The position numbers and the translations under genes were made by a program. DNA of 64,000 nucleotides from Geomonas paludis. GTDB taxonomy: Bacteria; Desulfobacterota; Desulfuromonadia; Geobacterales; Geobacteraceae. The stretch is taken from contig NZ_BLXY01000002.1 of assembly GCF_014193585.1 (NCBI RefSeq), positions 806,001 to 870,000 on the forward strand. Direction: 5' to 3'. Below, piece by piece: positions 51,061 to 60,331 of this stretch (position 1 is the first letter of the stretch; the number at the start of each line of letters is the position of its first letter). The notes beneath the pieces are model-generated. The model was given only the letters and a program-made list of their open reading frames with translations, was not told the DNA's origin and did no database searches.

Positions 51061-52386
51061 TCAGGCCCTGGAGCGGGCGGCCTTGAGCGCCCTGAGCTTC
51101 GTAGTCAGCGCCGGGATGATCTTGAACAGGTCGCCGACCAGGCCGTAGCTGGCCACCTCGAAAATCGGGGCCTCGGGGTCGCGGTTGATGGCGATCACCA
51201 CGTCGGAGTCCTGCATGCCGACCAGGTGCTGGATGGCGCCGGAGATGCCGCAGGCGATGTACACCTTGGGGCGCACCGTCTTGCCGGTCTGCCCCACCTG
51301 GCGGTCCGGGGGCATCCAGCCGGCGTCGACGGCGCTCCTGGAAGCGCCCACCACCCCGCCCAGGACCTCGGCCAGTTCCTCGAGCATGGAGAAGTTCTCC
51401 TTGGCCATCATGCCGCGCCCGCCCGAGACGATGAACTCGGCACCGGCGATGTCCACCTTGGAGCCGCCGCCGTCCATGAGGATGTCGAGCACCTTGACCA
51501 GTACCTGTTCCTCGGCCACCGGCACCGGCTCGCGCACGATCTCACCCCTGGCCTGCGGGTCGAAATCCGGCATGGGCATCACGTGCGGGCGCACCGTGGA
51601 CATCTGGGGGCGGAACTTGTCGCAGACGATGGTGGCCATGATGTTGCCGCCGAAGGCCGGGCGGGTCTGCATCAGGTTCCCCTTGTCGTCGATGGAGAGA
51701 CCGGTGCAGTCCGCGGTGAGCCCGGTGGCGAGCACGGTGGCGACCACGCCGGCCAGGTCGCGCCCAAGCCCCGTGGCGCCCATCAGGATCACCTCCGGCT
51801 TGTACTTCTCGACCAGGGCGCACAGGCTCTTCTGGTAGGCCTCGGTGCGGTAGTGGCGCAACACCGGCGCGTCCATGAGGTAGACCTTCTCGGCGCCGTA
51901 GCCGAAGGCCTGGGCGCACAGCTTCTCCACGCCGTCACCCATCACCACCGCGCACAGCGGGCACTTCCGCGCCTGGGCCAGTTCCTTCCCTTTCCCGAGC
52001 AGTTCCCAGGAGACCTTGGCGGCCTCACCCTCGGTCTGCTCCACGAAGACCCAGACACCCGAATAGGCGGAGAGCTTCTTCTTGAGCGCCGCTTCCTCGG
52101 CGTCCTCCTCGGACGGCTCCCCGCCGGAGGCCGCCGCCATTTCCTGCAGGATGCGCAGTTCCTCCGGGGTAAAGGCCATCTCCAGGGCCTGCACCGGGCA
52201 GACCTTGACGCACTTGACGCAGCCGATACAGCGGGAGGCGTCGACGATGGGCTCCCCCGCGTCGTTCATCTGTATGGCGTCCACCGGGCAGGCGCTCTGG
52301 CAGCGGGCCCCGCAGGCGATGCACTTGTTCTCCAGCAGCCTTGCCTTGCCGCGCGGTTTCTTTGGTGGTTTCACAGCATCGGTCAT
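51061..52386 (-). CDS. etfA: Electron transfer flavoprotein alpha subunit with N-terminal ferredoxin domain
   Basis: 441 residues. Residues 10-75 carry two [4Fe-4S] motifs ([19 protein letters not shown] and [18 protein letters not shown]), absent from classical EtfA. The C-terminal FAD domain is standard ([66 protein letters not shown]). Accepts electrons from acyl-CoA dehydrogenases with EtfB. 22 bp after etfB; ATG. Confidence 0.95.
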   Translation of the reverse strand: MTDAVKPPKKPRGKARLLENKCIACGARCQSACPVDAIQMNDAGEPIVDASRCIGCVKCVKVCPVQALEMAFTPEELRILQEMAAASGGEPSEEDAEEAALKKKLSAYSGVWVFVEQTEGEAAKVSWELLGKGKELAQARKCPLCAVVMGDGVEKLCAQAFGYGAEKVYLMDAPVLRHYRTEAYQKSLCALVEKYKPEVILMGATGLGRDLAGVVATVLATGLTADCTGLSIDDKGNLMQTRPAFGGNIMATIVCDKFRPQMSTVRPHVMPMPDFDPQARGEIVREPVPVAEEQVLVKVLDILMDGGGSKVDIAGAEFIVSGGRGMMAKENFSMLEELAEVLGGVVGASRSAVDAGWMPPDRQVGQTGKTVRPKVYIACGISGAIQHLVGMQDSDVVIAINRDPEAPIFEVASYGLVGDLFKIIPALTTKLRALKAARSRA

Positions 52387-52408
52387 TGCATGTCCCTTGA
52401 TAATTTAA

Positions 52409-53221
52409 TTAGAGAGCCAGGAGGTCCTTCTCCAGCATCTTGTCGATCAGCAGCTGCGCCGCCCCTTCCGGGTCGTGCACCCCGTCCCCCAGCATCTCCC
52501 CCTTGGCGCGCTCGGGCGAGAAGATGCGGCTCACCCAGGTGGGGGAGCCCTTGAGGCCGATGGTGTTCACGTCGAGCTGCAGCACCTTGTTGTCCCACAC
52601 CTCGACCTGCGCGTCCGCCGACTCCAGGCGCATGGCCACGGTCGGGTAGCGGGGCCGGTTCAGCTCGCGCACCACGGTCAAAAGCACCGGCAGCGGCGCC
52701 TCCACGTGCTCGTGGCGCCCTTCCAGCTTGCGGCTCACGCGGATCTTCTTGCCGGAGAGGTCGAGCTCGTCGACCCGGTCCACCAGGGTGAGCTGGGAGA
52801 AGTTGAGCCGGGTGGCGATGCCGGGGCCGACCTGGGCGGTGTCGCCGTCGATGGTCTGCTTGCCGCAGATCACCACCCCGACCTCCTCTTCCTGGGCGAG
52901 CTTCTCGATCGCCGCCGCCAGCACCTTGCTGGTGGCCAGCGTGTCGGCGCCGCCGAAGGTGCGGTCGGAAAGGAGCACGGCGCGGTCCACACCTTGGGCC
53001 AGCGCCTTTCTCAGCGTCGCCTCGGCGTTGGGCGGCCCCATGGAGATGGCGGCCACGCGGCAGCCGAAGCGATCCTTGAAGCGCAGCGCCTGCTCCACGG
53101 CATGGGTATCGTAGGGGTTGACGATGAAGGGGACACCCTCGCGGATCAGGGTGTTGGTGACGGGATCGATCTGTACCTGCGTTGTGTCGGGGACCTGCTT
53201 AACACATACCACTACGAGCAT
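52409..53221 (-). CDS. etfB: Electron transfer flavoprotein beta subunit
   Basis: 270 residues. N-terminus MLVVVCVKQVPDTTQVQID and NPYDTHAVEQALRFKD are typical; AMP-binding region CGKQTIDGDTAQVGPGIA is intact, and the tail contains the recognition-loop region VMRLESADAQVEVW-type sequence. First gene of the etfB-etfA-Fe-S oxidoreductase operon. ATG with GAGGT six bases upstream; an FNR-like palindrome lies 56 bp upstream. Confidence 0.96.
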   Translation of the reverse strand: MLVVVCVKQVPDTTQVQIDPVTNTLIREGVPFIVNPYDTHAVEQALRFKDRFGCRVAAISMGPPNAEATLRKALAQGVDRAVLLSDRTFGGADTLATSKVLAAAIEKLAQEEEVGVVICGKQTIDGDTAQVGPGIATRLNFSQLTLVDRVDELDLSGKKIRVSRKLEGRHEHVEAPLPVLLTVVRELNRPRYPTVAMRLESADAQVEVWDNKVLQLDVNTIGLKGSPTWVSRIFSPERAKGEMLGDGVHDPEGAAQLLIDKMLEKDLLAL

Positions 53222-53276
53222 GGCGACCTCGGATGTTTTAATGCCTTCAGGTTACAAGGAGATTTGGTAAAAAAAG

Positions 53277-53290
53277 TTGATCTAGGTCAA
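53277..53290. promoter_or_regulatory. FNR/CRP-family-like operator between etfB and tonB
   Basis: TTGATCTAGGTCAA, one base from the FNR consensus TTGAT-N4-ATCAA, located in the divergent gap 53222-53433. The regulator is not in the window. Confidence 0.45.
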
Positions 53291-53433
53291 GGAGCAGATG
53301 TTTACGGAAGGGTTTAGGGGTGTCAGCAATAGATCGTGGTGCCCGGGAGCCCCCCAAACCCCTTGCATTTTGCCGGATGATCTTCTACCATCACGCGAAA
53401 TTACTAATCACCCGGAACAGCGGGTGGAGCTAC

Positions 53434-54285
53434 ATGTCCGACAGATATATCGAAAAAAACTTCCTCTACCTGCTGGCGCTGTCACTACTGGTGCATGTAG
53501 CGGTATATCTTGTTATCACGATAATCCCCCCGGGACAACCCAAAACGGCACCGGAACCCACCATGGTCGACCTTACCGACCTGCCGGACCTGCCGCCGCA
53601 GCCCCAGCCCCCCAAAGAGAAGCCGGAACCAAAGCCGGAAATCAAGCGTTACTCCGAAAAGCCGCAGCGCGTTGTCAAGGAGACGGCGCCGAAGGGGCGG
53701 GATGAGGTGGACCGGATGCTCCCCAGGACGAAAGCGCTGCCGCAGGTGAGCCGCACCGCGCCGGCGCCGAGGCAGCCGGTGCCGCCTCAGGCGGCGCAGC
53801 CCTCCCAGGAACCGGTTGCCCCGGGACAGGGGATCTTCAAGCCCAAGGCGGCCCAGCTTCCCGACCGCGCCAAGCTCTTTCCCAGCGCCACCAAGATGGC
53901 GCGCCTGGAGGAAAGCTACCGGGAGAAGTACCGCAGCGAGGTCGAGGAGGGAGAAACGCGCTTCCTCAACACCGACGACATCCTGTTCGGCTCCTTTTTA
54001 CGCCGTCTGGAGACGGCCATCTACGGCGTGTGGCACTACCCCCAGGCGGCGCTTCTGCGCGGCATCGAGGGGACCACGCCGGTGCGGATCACCTTCAACC
54101 GCAGGGGAGAGATCGTCCGGGTGGACATGCTGGAGAGCTCGGGGAGCAAGATCCTGGACGACGAGGTGCTGCGCACCCTGAACGCCATCGGCCCCGTCGG
54201 CTCCTTCCCCAGGGGGTACACCGGCGAGACCTTCAAGCTGATCGCCTTCTTCCACTACGGCAGCGGCAGCGGCAGGCTGCACTAG
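53434..54285 (+). CDS. tonB: TonB-family energy transducer
   Basis: 283 residues from ATG 53434 (TGGAG six bases upstream). One N-terminal TM helix with the TonB S-x3-H pair (SLLVHVAVYLV), a Pro/Lys/Glu-rich periplasmic linker (DLPPQPQPPKEKPEPKPE) and a C-terminal TonB domain from about 190 (YGVWHYPQAALLRGIEG, then TTPVRITFNRRGEIVRVDM). Transfers proton-motive energy to outer membrane receptors; no ExbB/ExbD genes are nearby. Diverges from etfB. Confidence 0.85.
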   Translation: MSDRYIEKNFLYLLALSLLVHVAVYLVITIIPPGQPKTAPEPTMVDLTDLPDLPPQPQPPKEKPEPKPEIKRYSEKPQRVVKETAPKGRDEVDRMLPRTKALPQVSRTAPAPRQPVPPQAAQPSQEPVAPGQGIFKPKAAQLPDRAKLFPSATKMARLEESYREKYRSEVEEGETRFLNTDDILFGSFLRRLETAIYGVWHYPQAALLRGIEGTTPVRITFNRRGEIVRVDMLESSGSKILDDEVLRTLNAIGPVGSFPRGYTGETFKLIAFFHYGSGSGRLH

Positions 54286-54318
54286 CAGTCCCCCCGCCGC
54301 CTCGCCAAGTGGCTCCAA

Positions 54319-55185
54319 CTAGCAGCCCAGCCGCTGCCTCAGAAATGCCTCGAAATCCCCGTTGAACTCGCCGCGCTTGAGCGCCATGTCCACCGTCGCC
54401 TTCAAAAAGCCGAGCTTGTCGCCGCAGTCATGGCGCACGCCGTCGAAACGGCAGCCGTAAATGGGCTCCTTGCGCGACAGCGTCTTGATGGCGTCGGTCA
54501 ACTGGATCTCCCCGCCCTTGCCCGGCTCCTGGTTCTCGAGAATCGGGAAGATGCCGGGGGTCAGGATGTAGCGGCCGATGATGGCCAGGTCCGACGGCGC
54601 CTCCGCGACCGGCGGCTTCTCCACCAGGTCCAGCACCTCGAAGGCGCGTTTGGCGAGGTGGTTCGCCTTGACGCAACCGTACGAGGAGATGGTCTCGATG
54701 GGGACCTGCTCCAGGGCGAGCACCGGCGAGCGGTAGGTCTCGTAGGTCTCCAGGAGCTGACTGAGACAGGGCTGCTGGGCATCGATGATGTCGTCGCCCA
54801 GAAGGACCGCGAAGGGCTCGTCACCCACGAAGTCCTTGGCGCAGAGGATGGCGTGGCCAAGCCCAAGTGCCTCCTTCTGCCTCACGAAGAAGATGTTGGC
54901 CATCTCCGCGATCTGGCGCACCTGCTGCAGTTCGTGGTCCTTCCCCTTCTCGTAAAGCAGCGACTCGAGCTCGAAGGAGATGTCGAAATGGTCCTCGATC
55001 GCCCTTTTGCCGCGGCCGGTGACGAAGAGGATCTGCTCGATCCCCGAGGCTACCGCCTCCTCCACCACGTACTGCACCAGCGGCTTGTCTATGAGCGGCA
55101 GCATCTCCTTGGGTGTGGATTTGGTGGCCGGCAGGAACCTGGTTCCCAGGCCCGCGACCGGAAACACCGCCTTCTTAACGCGCAT
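54319..55185 (-). CDS. galU: UTP-glucose-1-phosphate uridylyltransferase
   Basis: 288 residues from ATG 55185 (AAGGAG six bases upstream). Nucleotide-binding start VAGLGTRFLPATKSTPKEML, then the GalU-type VTGRGKRAIEDHFD and LLGDDIID. Makes UDP-glucose for envelope polysaccharides. Convergent with tonB. Confidence 0.95.
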   Translation of the reverse strand: MRVKKAVFPVAGLGTRFLPATKSTPKEMLPLIDKPLVQYVVEEAVASGIEQILFVTGRGKRAIEDHFDISFELESLLYEKGKDHELQQVRQIAEMANIFFVRQKEALGLGHAILCAKDFVGDEPFAVLLGDDIIDAQQPCLSQLLETYETYRSPVLALEQVPIETISSYGCVKANHLAKRAFEVLDLVEKPPVAEAPSDLAIIGRYILTPGIFPILENQEPGKGGEIQLTDAIKTLSRKEPIYGCRFDGVRHDCGDKLGFLKATVDMALKRGEFNGDFEAFLRQRLGC

Positions 55186-55252
55186 AGCGAACTCCTTCCT
55201 GACATTGAATAAAAATAGCAACAGCGCCCGCCTCGGTCCCAGCGACACGCCT

Positions 55253-55277
55253 TGTAGGGGCGAATAATCATTCGCCC
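55253..55277. repeat. GTAGGGGCGAAT palindrome
   Basis: TGTAGGGGCGAATAATCATT then CGCCC: one base change from the perfect palindrome at 20788-20807. Upstream of galU. Confidence 0.65.
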
Positions 55278-55312
55278 GCCTTTGCTCCCAGGTTTCCCAC
55301 CCTTCGAAGGAC

Positions 55313-55420
55313 GGGGACTGGCTCCGTCAGGTGCCTGTCCCCTTAGTCAGGGAAGCTGCCTGAGCTGATAGGAGCGTTCCGCTATCAGAGGGACAGGCAC
55401 CTAACGGAGCCAGTCCCTTC
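55313..55420. repeat. GGGACTGGCTCCG inverted-repeat element, copy C
   Basis: Left end GGGGACTGGCTCCGTCAGGT, right end CTAACGGAGCCAGTCCCTTC, core GAGCTGATAGGAGCGTTCCG; 28-bp arms pair almost completely. It is followed at 55439-55490 by another imperfect CCCCCC/GGGGGG palindrome. The gap 55186-55503 holds no gene. Confidence 0.75.
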
Positions 55421-55503
55421 TGCCGCGCAGCCGCCGCCCGTCCCCAAGCGTCCCCCCTTTTGCGAAGGGGGGACAGGGGGGATTTGCTTTTGCCGAACTC
55501 GAC

Positions 55504-56349
55504 CTAGAGGCCCCTCTTCGCCGACTCCAGCGTATTCTGCAGCAGCATGGTGATGGTCATCGGCCCCACGCCCCCCGGCACCGGGGTGATGGCCGAGGCG
55601 CGCTCGCTGGCGGCCGCGTACTCCACGTCGCCCACCAGCTTCTTCTCGCCCACGCGATTCACGCCCACGTCGATGACCACCGCCCCTTCCTTGATCCAGG
55701 AGCCCTTGATCATCTCGGGCACCCCCACCGCCGCGATCACCACGTCGGCCTGGGCGACCTTGCCGGCCAGATCCCGGGTCTTGGAGTGGCACAGGGTCAC
55801 CGTGGCGTTTTGCTGCAGGCACATGAAGGCGACCGGCTTGCCCACGATGTTGGAGCGCCCCACCACGACCACCTCCTTGCCGGAGAGCTCGACCCCCGCC
55901 TCCTTGAGCATGACCATGACGCCGTAAGGGGTGCAGGGCTGGAACAGCGGCTTCCCGATGACCAGGCGCCCCACGTTGTAGGGGTGGAAGCCGTCGGCGT
56001 CCTTCTCCGGGGAGATCGCCTCCAGGATGCGCTCGGTGTTGATCTGCTTGGGCAGCGGCAGCTGCACCAGGATGCCGTGGATCTTCGGGTCCGCGTTCAG
56101 CTTGCCGATCAGGGCCAGAAGCTCCTCTTCGGTGGTCTCGACCGGGAGCTTGTACTCGTCCGAAAAGATCCCTACATCAGCGCATGCCTTCTCCTTCATG
56201 GAGACGTAGACCTTGCTGGCCGGGTCCTCCCCCACCAGTACCACGGCCAGACCGGGTACGATCCCCTTCTCCTTGAGTCGAGCAGCCTCTGCGCTGATTT
56301 CTGCGCGGATCTTCGCCGCGATGGCCTTCCCGTCGATGATTTTCGCCAT
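55504..56349 (-). CDS. folD: Methylenetetrahydrofolate dehydrogenase / cyclohydrolase
   Basis: 281 residues. Motifs: [14 protein letters not shown] (catalytic Lys), [20 protein letters not shown], and the NADP loop [15 protein letters not shown]. Interconverts methylene-, methenyl- and formyl-tetrahydrofolate. ATG start. Confidence 0.97.
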   Translation of the reverse strand: MAKIIDGKAIAAKIRAEISAEAARLKEKGIVPGLAVVLVGEDPASKVYVSMKEKACADVGIFSDEYKLPVETTEEELLALIGKLNADPKIHGILVQLPLPKQINTERILEAISPEKDADGFHPYNVGRLVIGKPLFQPCTPYGVMVMLKEAGVELSGKEVVVVGRSNIVGKPVAFMCLQQNATVTLCHSKTRDLAGKVAQADVVIAAVGVPEMIKGSWIKEGAVVIDVGVNRVGEKKLVGDVEYAAASERASAITPVPGGVGPMTITMLLQNTLESAKRGL

Positions 56350-56483
56350 TAACGTGCACCCCTCTTTTCACTAGAATATGCAGGCGCGGTGCGGGCGCGC
56401 GGGCCCGACCGGCATCAGGTTTTAAGCTGTCGATAATAAGTAAAGAGAGGGTCTTTGTAAAGGACTTTGCCCGCAAACGGGAC

Positions 56484-56512
56484 AAAAAAAGGCCCCCGCG
56501 AACGGGGGCCTT
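56484..56512 (-). terminator. Rho-independent terminator of the FmdB gene
   Basis: Minus strand stem AAGGCCCCCG-TTCG-CGGGGGCCTT followed by TTTTTGT, 12 bp after the stop at 56525. Confidence 0.93.
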
Positions 56513-56524
56513 GGTGGGTTTGCA

Positions 56525-56764
56525 TCAGGAGGCAGAAGGGCAGCCGGCGCAGCTTCCGCCGGAGGGGCATGCGGGTGCGGCTTTGGTGGTGCCATAACCG
56601 TCGCCGTACCACCCTCCCCCTTTCAGCGAAAAACCGGACTGGGAGATCAGCTTCTCGACCGGACCGCCGCAGGCGGGGCATTCGGAAGCGGGTGCATCGG
56701 AAAACTTCTGGCGCAACTCAAAGGTATTATTGCAGCTTTTGCATTGATACTCGTAAAGTGGCAT
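56525..56764 (-). CDS. FmdB-family zinc ribbon protein
   Basis: 79 residues. MPLYEYQCKSCNNTFE with a second Cys pair (CPACGG) forms the FmdB zinc ribbon; the tail is Gly/Ala-rich with three further Cys (CPSGGSCAGC). Small regulatory-type protein of unknown target. AGGAGG upstream; own promoter and terminator. Confidence 0.88.
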   Translation of the reverse strand: MPLYEYQCKSCNNTFELRQKFSDAPASECPACGGPVEKLISQSGFSLKGGGWYGDGYGTTKAAPACPSGGSCAGCPSAS

Positions 56765-56823
56765 TTCTTTACTACCTCCTAATAAACTGTGACACCGGCC
56801 AAAAGACGGCTAAGGGCAGGATT

Positions 56824-56853
56824 AATATAAGGACCCGCCCCCTTCTTTGTCAA
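56824..56853 (-). promoter_or_regulatory. Sigma-70 promoter of the FmdB gene
   Basis: Minus strand TTGACA, 18-bp spacer, TATATT. The -35 hexamer overlaps the last four bases of the CBS gene. Confidence 0.7.
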
Positions 56854-57308
56854 GGGGCAACCTGGAGACTCTGGGAAATAGCGAAGAGCAGGCGCGAGCG
56901 GTAGATGATGCCCACCACCTTCTTGCCGTCCACCACCGGCACCCGCTGGAAGCGGTGGGTGAGGAAGAGCCGCGCCACGTCGCTTACGCTGGCGTCCTGG
57001 GTTACCGAGATGGGCTGGTGCTCCATGATGACGGAGATGGGAAGATCCTTGATGCGGTCGCACAGGGAGCCGAAGAAGGCGGGGTCGGATTTTCCCTCCG
57101 GCGCGCCGTCCATGATGGCCGTGATGATGCTGAGCGGCGTCAGGATGCCGGCCAGCCCTCCCCTTTCGTTGACCACGATCAGACCCGGCGCCGCGTTCAG
57201 GAAACTCTCGTCGCCGAAGTTGCTCTTCATGATCCGGACCGCCTCTGCCACCGTGGTCTTGGTGGTGATGGACGGCACGTCCGTTACCATAATGTCTTTC
57301 GCCTTCAT
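56850..57308 (-). CDS. CBS domain pair protein
   Basis: 152 residues, two CBS repeats (MVTDVPSITTKTTVAEAVRIM at the start; HQPISVTQDASVSDVARLFL and RVPVVDGKKVVGIIYRSRLL at the end). Stand-alone CBS proteins sense adenine nucleotides; target unknown. Last gene of the yggT operon; overlaps the preceding gene by 4 bp. Confidence 0.9.
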   Translation of the reverse strand: MKAKDIMVTDVPSITTKTTVAEAVRIMKSNFGDESFLNAAPGLIVVNERGGLAGILTPLSIITAIMDGAPEGKSDPAFFGSLCDRIKDLPISVIMEHQPISVTQDASVSDVARLFLTHRFQRVPVVDGKKVVGIIYRSRLLFAISQSLQVAP

Positions 57309-57619
57309 GGATGCTCCTTGTCTATTTTGAATAGCGGGTCGAGATCATCCTGCTCTACCCCCTCCACCCTCACTACCTTGTGCCGGGACTTGGCCCCGGA
57401 CTTGATGCTCACCTTGGACTTGGCGATGCCCAGGCTCTTGGCGATCAGTTCCACGCACTGCTTGTTGGCCGCGTCGTCGACCGGAGGCGAGGTCAGCCTG
57501 ACCCTCAGCTCACCCTCCTTGGGGCCGCAGATCTCGCTGCGCGAGGCGCGCGGCTGCACATGCACCGTGAAGAGGAGCCCTTCCGGCGTCTGCGTTACCC
57601 GTACCGACTCTTGGCTCAT
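57305..57619 (-). CDS. DUF167 / YggU family protein
   Basis: 104 residues with the family core VHVQPRASRSEI, LTSPPVDDAANKQCVELIA and KSGAKSRHKVV. Function unknown. Overlaps both neighbours (1 bp and 4 bp), so tightly co-translated. Confidence 0.92.
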   Translation of the reverse strand: MSQESVRVTQTPEGLLFTVHVQPRASRSEICGPKEGELRVRLTSPPVDDAANKQCVELIAKSLGIAKSKVSIKSGAKSRHKVVRVEGVEQDDLDPLFKIDKEHP

Positions 57620-58065
57620 TATTTATCCAGGGCGAGCAGCTTGTAGTAGGTATCCAGGAGGTTCTTGAAGCCGGTCTCGAACTGGAGCTTGTCCCGTTTC
57701 AGGTCCTGGATCTGGTTGTTGAGCTGCACCAGCTTGTTCTCAGCGTCGGCGACGATCCGCTCCCCCTTGAGCTCCGCCTCCGAGATCATGAGGTGCGCCT
57801 CCTTCTGGGCGTTCGCCTTCATCTCCTCGGTGATGCGCTGGGCAGCCAGCATGGTCTCGCGCAGTTGCGCCTCGCGGGCCTCCATCTCGGCCATCTGGGT
57901 GGCGTTGCGGTTCAGGCGCTCCTTCAGGTCGTTGTTCTCCCTGATCAGCTCCTCCATCTCGCCCGCCACCAGTTGCAGGAAGGCATCGACGTCCTCGGGG
58001 TCGAGACCGCCGAGCATCTTCCCCTTGAACTGCTGCTGCTGGATATCCATCGGGGTAATTTTCAC
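57619..58065 (-). CDS. divIVA: DivIVA-domain protein
   Basis: 148 residues. N-terminal DivIVA motif MKITPMDIQQQQFKGKMLGG then LDPEDVDAFLQLVAGEME, followed by two coiled-coil blocks. Membrane-curvature sensing scaffold in other phyla; the role in this group is not established. Overlaps yggT by 4 bp and yggU by 1 bp. Confidence 0.9.
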   Translation of the reverse strand: MKITPMDIQQQQFKGKMLGGLDPEDVDAFLQLVAGEMEELIRENNDLKERLNRNATQMAEMEAREAQLRETMLAAQRITEEMKANAQKEAHLMISEAELKGERIVADAENKLVQLNNQIQDLKRDKLQFETGFKNLLDTYYKLLALDK

Positions 58066-58394
58066 AGGGTCCCTCCTCCTTTGAGCTGGTTACTGAGGAT
58101 CATCAGGTAGGTATAGGCGGTGTCGAAGACGATGATCTGCACCAGGTAGATGAGGGCGAACAGGACCAGCGGCGAGAGGTCGAGCATGCCGGTATCCGGC
58201 ATGTAGCGGCGGATGCGGCGCAGGGCCGGCTCCGTCACGCGGTAGATGAAGCTGACGATGGGGTTGTAAGGATCGGCGTTGACCCAGGAGATGATGACGC
58301 TGGCGAGCAGTATGTACTTATAGATGGTTAAAAGACCACTGGCCAACTCGACGATCTTCGCAAGGGCCAAGAGGATGTTGGCAAGCAGGATCAT
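58062..58394 (-). CDS. YggT family membrane protein
   Basis: 110 residues. Family pattern: TM helices around YKYILLASVIISWVNADPYN and the conserved VTEPALRRIRRYMP, then FALIYLVQIIVF. Inner-membrane protein, often beside divIVA and yggU. First gene of its operon, with a near-consensus promoter 38 bp upstream. Confidence 0.92.
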   Translation of the reverse strand: MILLANILLALAKIVELASGLLTIYKYILLASVIISWVNADPYNPIVSFIYRVTEPALRRIRRYMPDTGMLDLSPLVLFALIYLVQIIVFDTAYTYLMILSNQLKGGGTL

Positions 58395-58431
58395 TTTTCC
58401 CCCTCAGAGATTGGGTGGTTAAGCATGCCAT

Positions 58432-58460
58432 GCTATACAGAAATCACGATGGTTTGTCAA
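58432..58460 (-). promoter_or_regulatory. Sigma-70 promoter of the yggT-divIVA operon
   Basis: Minus strand TTGACA, 17-bp spacer, TATAGC. Confidence 0.8.
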
Positions 58461-58590
58461 GGGCGAGCGGGGTAGCGAGAGAGCGCTAAGTAATGGCAAT
58501 AACGAATACAATTCAGACTCAGCAACAAATTAAAGAGAGACAGAGCGCCGCTCAGATCGAAGTCAGAGGGTTTATATTCGATTTTATATA

Positions 58591-58619
58591 TTGACTTCAT
58601 GTTGGAGATGTTTTAAACA
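58591..58619 (+). promoter_or_regulatory. Candidate promoter of tRNA-Sec
   Basis: TTGACT, 17-bp spacer, TAAACA, in an AT-rich stretch ending 22 bp before the tRNA. The -10 is weak. Nothing else is recognised in 58461-58590. Confidence 0.4.
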
Positions 58620-58641
58620 AGTGCGACAGAAACTTGGATAA

Positions 58642-58739
58642 GGAAGCACCACCGTCGCTGGTGGGCGGCCCGGTCTTCAAAACCGGTGTGGGGGGTGAGA
58701 AACTTCCCAGGTGGGTTCGATTCCCATGTGCTTCCGCCA
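58642..58739 (+). tRNA. selC: tRNA-Sec (anticodon TCA)
   Basis: 98 nt including encoded CCA. Eight-bp acceptor GGAAGCAC/GTGCTTCC, anticodon stem CCGGT/ACCGG with loop CTTCAAA (TCA at 58677-58679), a long variable arm and T arm GTGGGTTCGATTCCCAT: all features of a selenocysteine tRNA. Its 3' end is the likely attachment site of the downstream island. Confidence 0.97.
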
Positions 58740-58772
58740 ATTACCATTTCACCACGTTTCAACGTGTTTCTA

Positions 58773-58800
58773 AACCCGCTAAATCAGCGGGTTTTTTATT
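58773..58800 (+). terminator. Rho-independent terminator after tRNA-Sec
   Basis: Stem AACCCGC / GCGGGTT with loop TAAATCA, followed by TTTTATT. Confidence 0.85.
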
Positions 58801-58841
58801 TTGCAACGTCCATTTCGGTGTTATACTGACCGACAGAATAC

Positions 58842-58927
58842 GGGTAACTTTTGGGTAACTTGTGGGTAACTCCCGCCCAAACATCCCCAGAAATGTGGGT
58901 AACTGGGGCTTTTTGGTGTGGGTAACT
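58842..58927 (+). repeat. Five GGGTAACT direct repeats before the integrase gene
   Basis: GGGTAACT at 58842, 58853, 58864, 58897 and 58920, the first three spaced 11 bp apart. Likely arm-type binding sites for the integrase or an autoregulatory site; the last copy overlaps the region of the ribosome-binding site. Confidence 0.7.
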
Positions 58928-58938
58928 GGAGGTAAGTC

Positions 58939-60174
58939 ATGAGACTCAGTGACCTTCAGATCAGGAAAGCGCAGCCGAAGGAAAAGGTCTACAGGCTGTC
59001 GGACGGCGAGGGCCTTTACCTATACGTTCATCCCAGGGGCGGGAAATGGTGGCGCTTCAGGTACCGCTTCGATGGGAACGAGAAGCTGATTTCCTTCGGG
59101 GTCTACCCCTACATTACGCTTGCTGATGCGCGGGAGCGCACATACCAGGCGAAGTGCATGGTCGCCAAGGGCATTGACCCGTCCCAGGAGCGCAAACGGG
59201 CAAAGGAGGCCAAGCTCGAACGTATTGCCAACGCCTTTGAGGCCATTGCACGCGAATGGCACAAACACATGGTGGGCAACCAGATGTGGTCCGCGGACCA
59301 CGCCGCCACCATCCTGACCCGGTTGGAAAAGGATGTCTTCCCTTGGATCGGCACGAAGCCCATTGCCGAGGTGACAGCGAAAGAGATCAAGGGGATCCTG
59401 GACCGGGTGAGGTCGCGCGGGATCATCGAGACGGCGCGCCGGGTCCGCACCATCCTGGGGCAGGTCTACACCTACGCGATCGCAACCGACCGGGCCAACT
59501 ACGACATCTCCGCGGGCTTCAAGGGGTATCTGCCGCCAACCAGCAAGACCCGGAAGCACATGGCGTCGGTCACCGATCCAAAGGAACTCGCCCCGCTGTT
59601 GCGCGCGATGGACGGCTACCAGGGGAGCCTGGTGGCTCAGTCCGCCCTGAAGCTCCTCCCCATGCTCTTCGTCCGGCCGGGGGAATTGAGGCACATGGAG
59701 TGGGCCGAGATCGACCTGGAAGCCGGAGAGTGGAGCATCCCCGCCTCAAAGATGAAGATGGGGCTACCGCATCTGGTGCCCCTTTCACGGCAAGCGGTGG
59801 CTATCCTCGAGGAACTAAAGCCCTTGACCGGCCACGGCAAATACGTCTTCCCTTCCACCAGATCTTTTTCCCGCTGCATGTCCGACAACACCATCAACGC
59901 CTCCTTCCGGCGCATGGGCTTTGACGGCAACACCATCGTCGGCCACGGCTTCCGGGCTACGGCGAGGACCATCCTGGACGAGGTCCTGAACTTCAGACCC
60001 GACCTCATCGAGCACCAGTTGGCCCACGCGGTACGGGACCCGAACGGCAGGGCCTACAACCGGACAGCTTTTCTCCCCCAGCGAAAGGAAATGATGCAAA
60101 TCTGGTCCGACTACCTGGACGGTCTGAAGGCCGGCGCCAAAGTGCTCCCGTTCCGGAAAACCAGCAAGGAATGA
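58939..60174 (+). CDS. int: P4-type tyrosine integrase
   Basis: 411 residues. N-terminal DUF4102 arm-binding domain (KVYRLSDGEGLYLYVHPRG), core-binding domain, catalytic domain with Arg in FVRPGELRHMEW (about 243), H-x-x-R in HGFRATARTIL (about 335), His in AHAV and nucleophile Tyr in RAYNRTAF (about 373). Catalyses integration at the 3' end of tRNA-Sec (inferred from position). GGAGG upstream of the ATG. Confidence 0.96.
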   Translation: MRLSDLQIRKAQPKEKVYRLSDGEGLYLYVHPRGGKWWRFRYRFDGNEKLISFGVYPYITLADARERTYQAKCMVAKGIDPSQERKRAKEAKLERIANAFEAIAREWHKHMVGNQMWSADHAATILTRLEKDVFPWIGTKPIAEVTAKEIKGILDRVRSRGIIETARRVRTILGQVYTYAIATDRANYDISAGFKGYLPPTSKTRKHMASVTDPKELAPLLRAMDGYQGSLVAQSALKLLPMLFVRPGELRHMEWAEIDLEAGEWSIPASKMKMGLPHLVPLSRQAVAILEELKPLTGHGKYVFPSTRSFSRCMSDNTINASFRRMGFDGNTIVGHGFRATARTILDEVLNFRPDLIEHQLAHAVRDPNGRAYNRTAFLPQRKEMMQIWSDYLDGLKAGAKVLPFRKTSKE

Positions 60175-60331
60175 TCCGCCAAGGGGCGCTGGCTGTTTGT
60201 CGGCGCCCCCCCAACCTTCCCTCCCGCCGTGGCAGAAAAATGCCAATATGCTAACCTTGCACAGTCTAAGCGACCCACCTGCACAACGAATAAAACGCAT
60301 GCGAACGGCGCTCGGCGCCGGGGAGGCTGAC

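Noticed and set aside
58395-58641. Possible small gene upstream of tRNA-Sec
   Set aside because: No open frame with a ribosome-binding site; only promoter-like hexamers were found.
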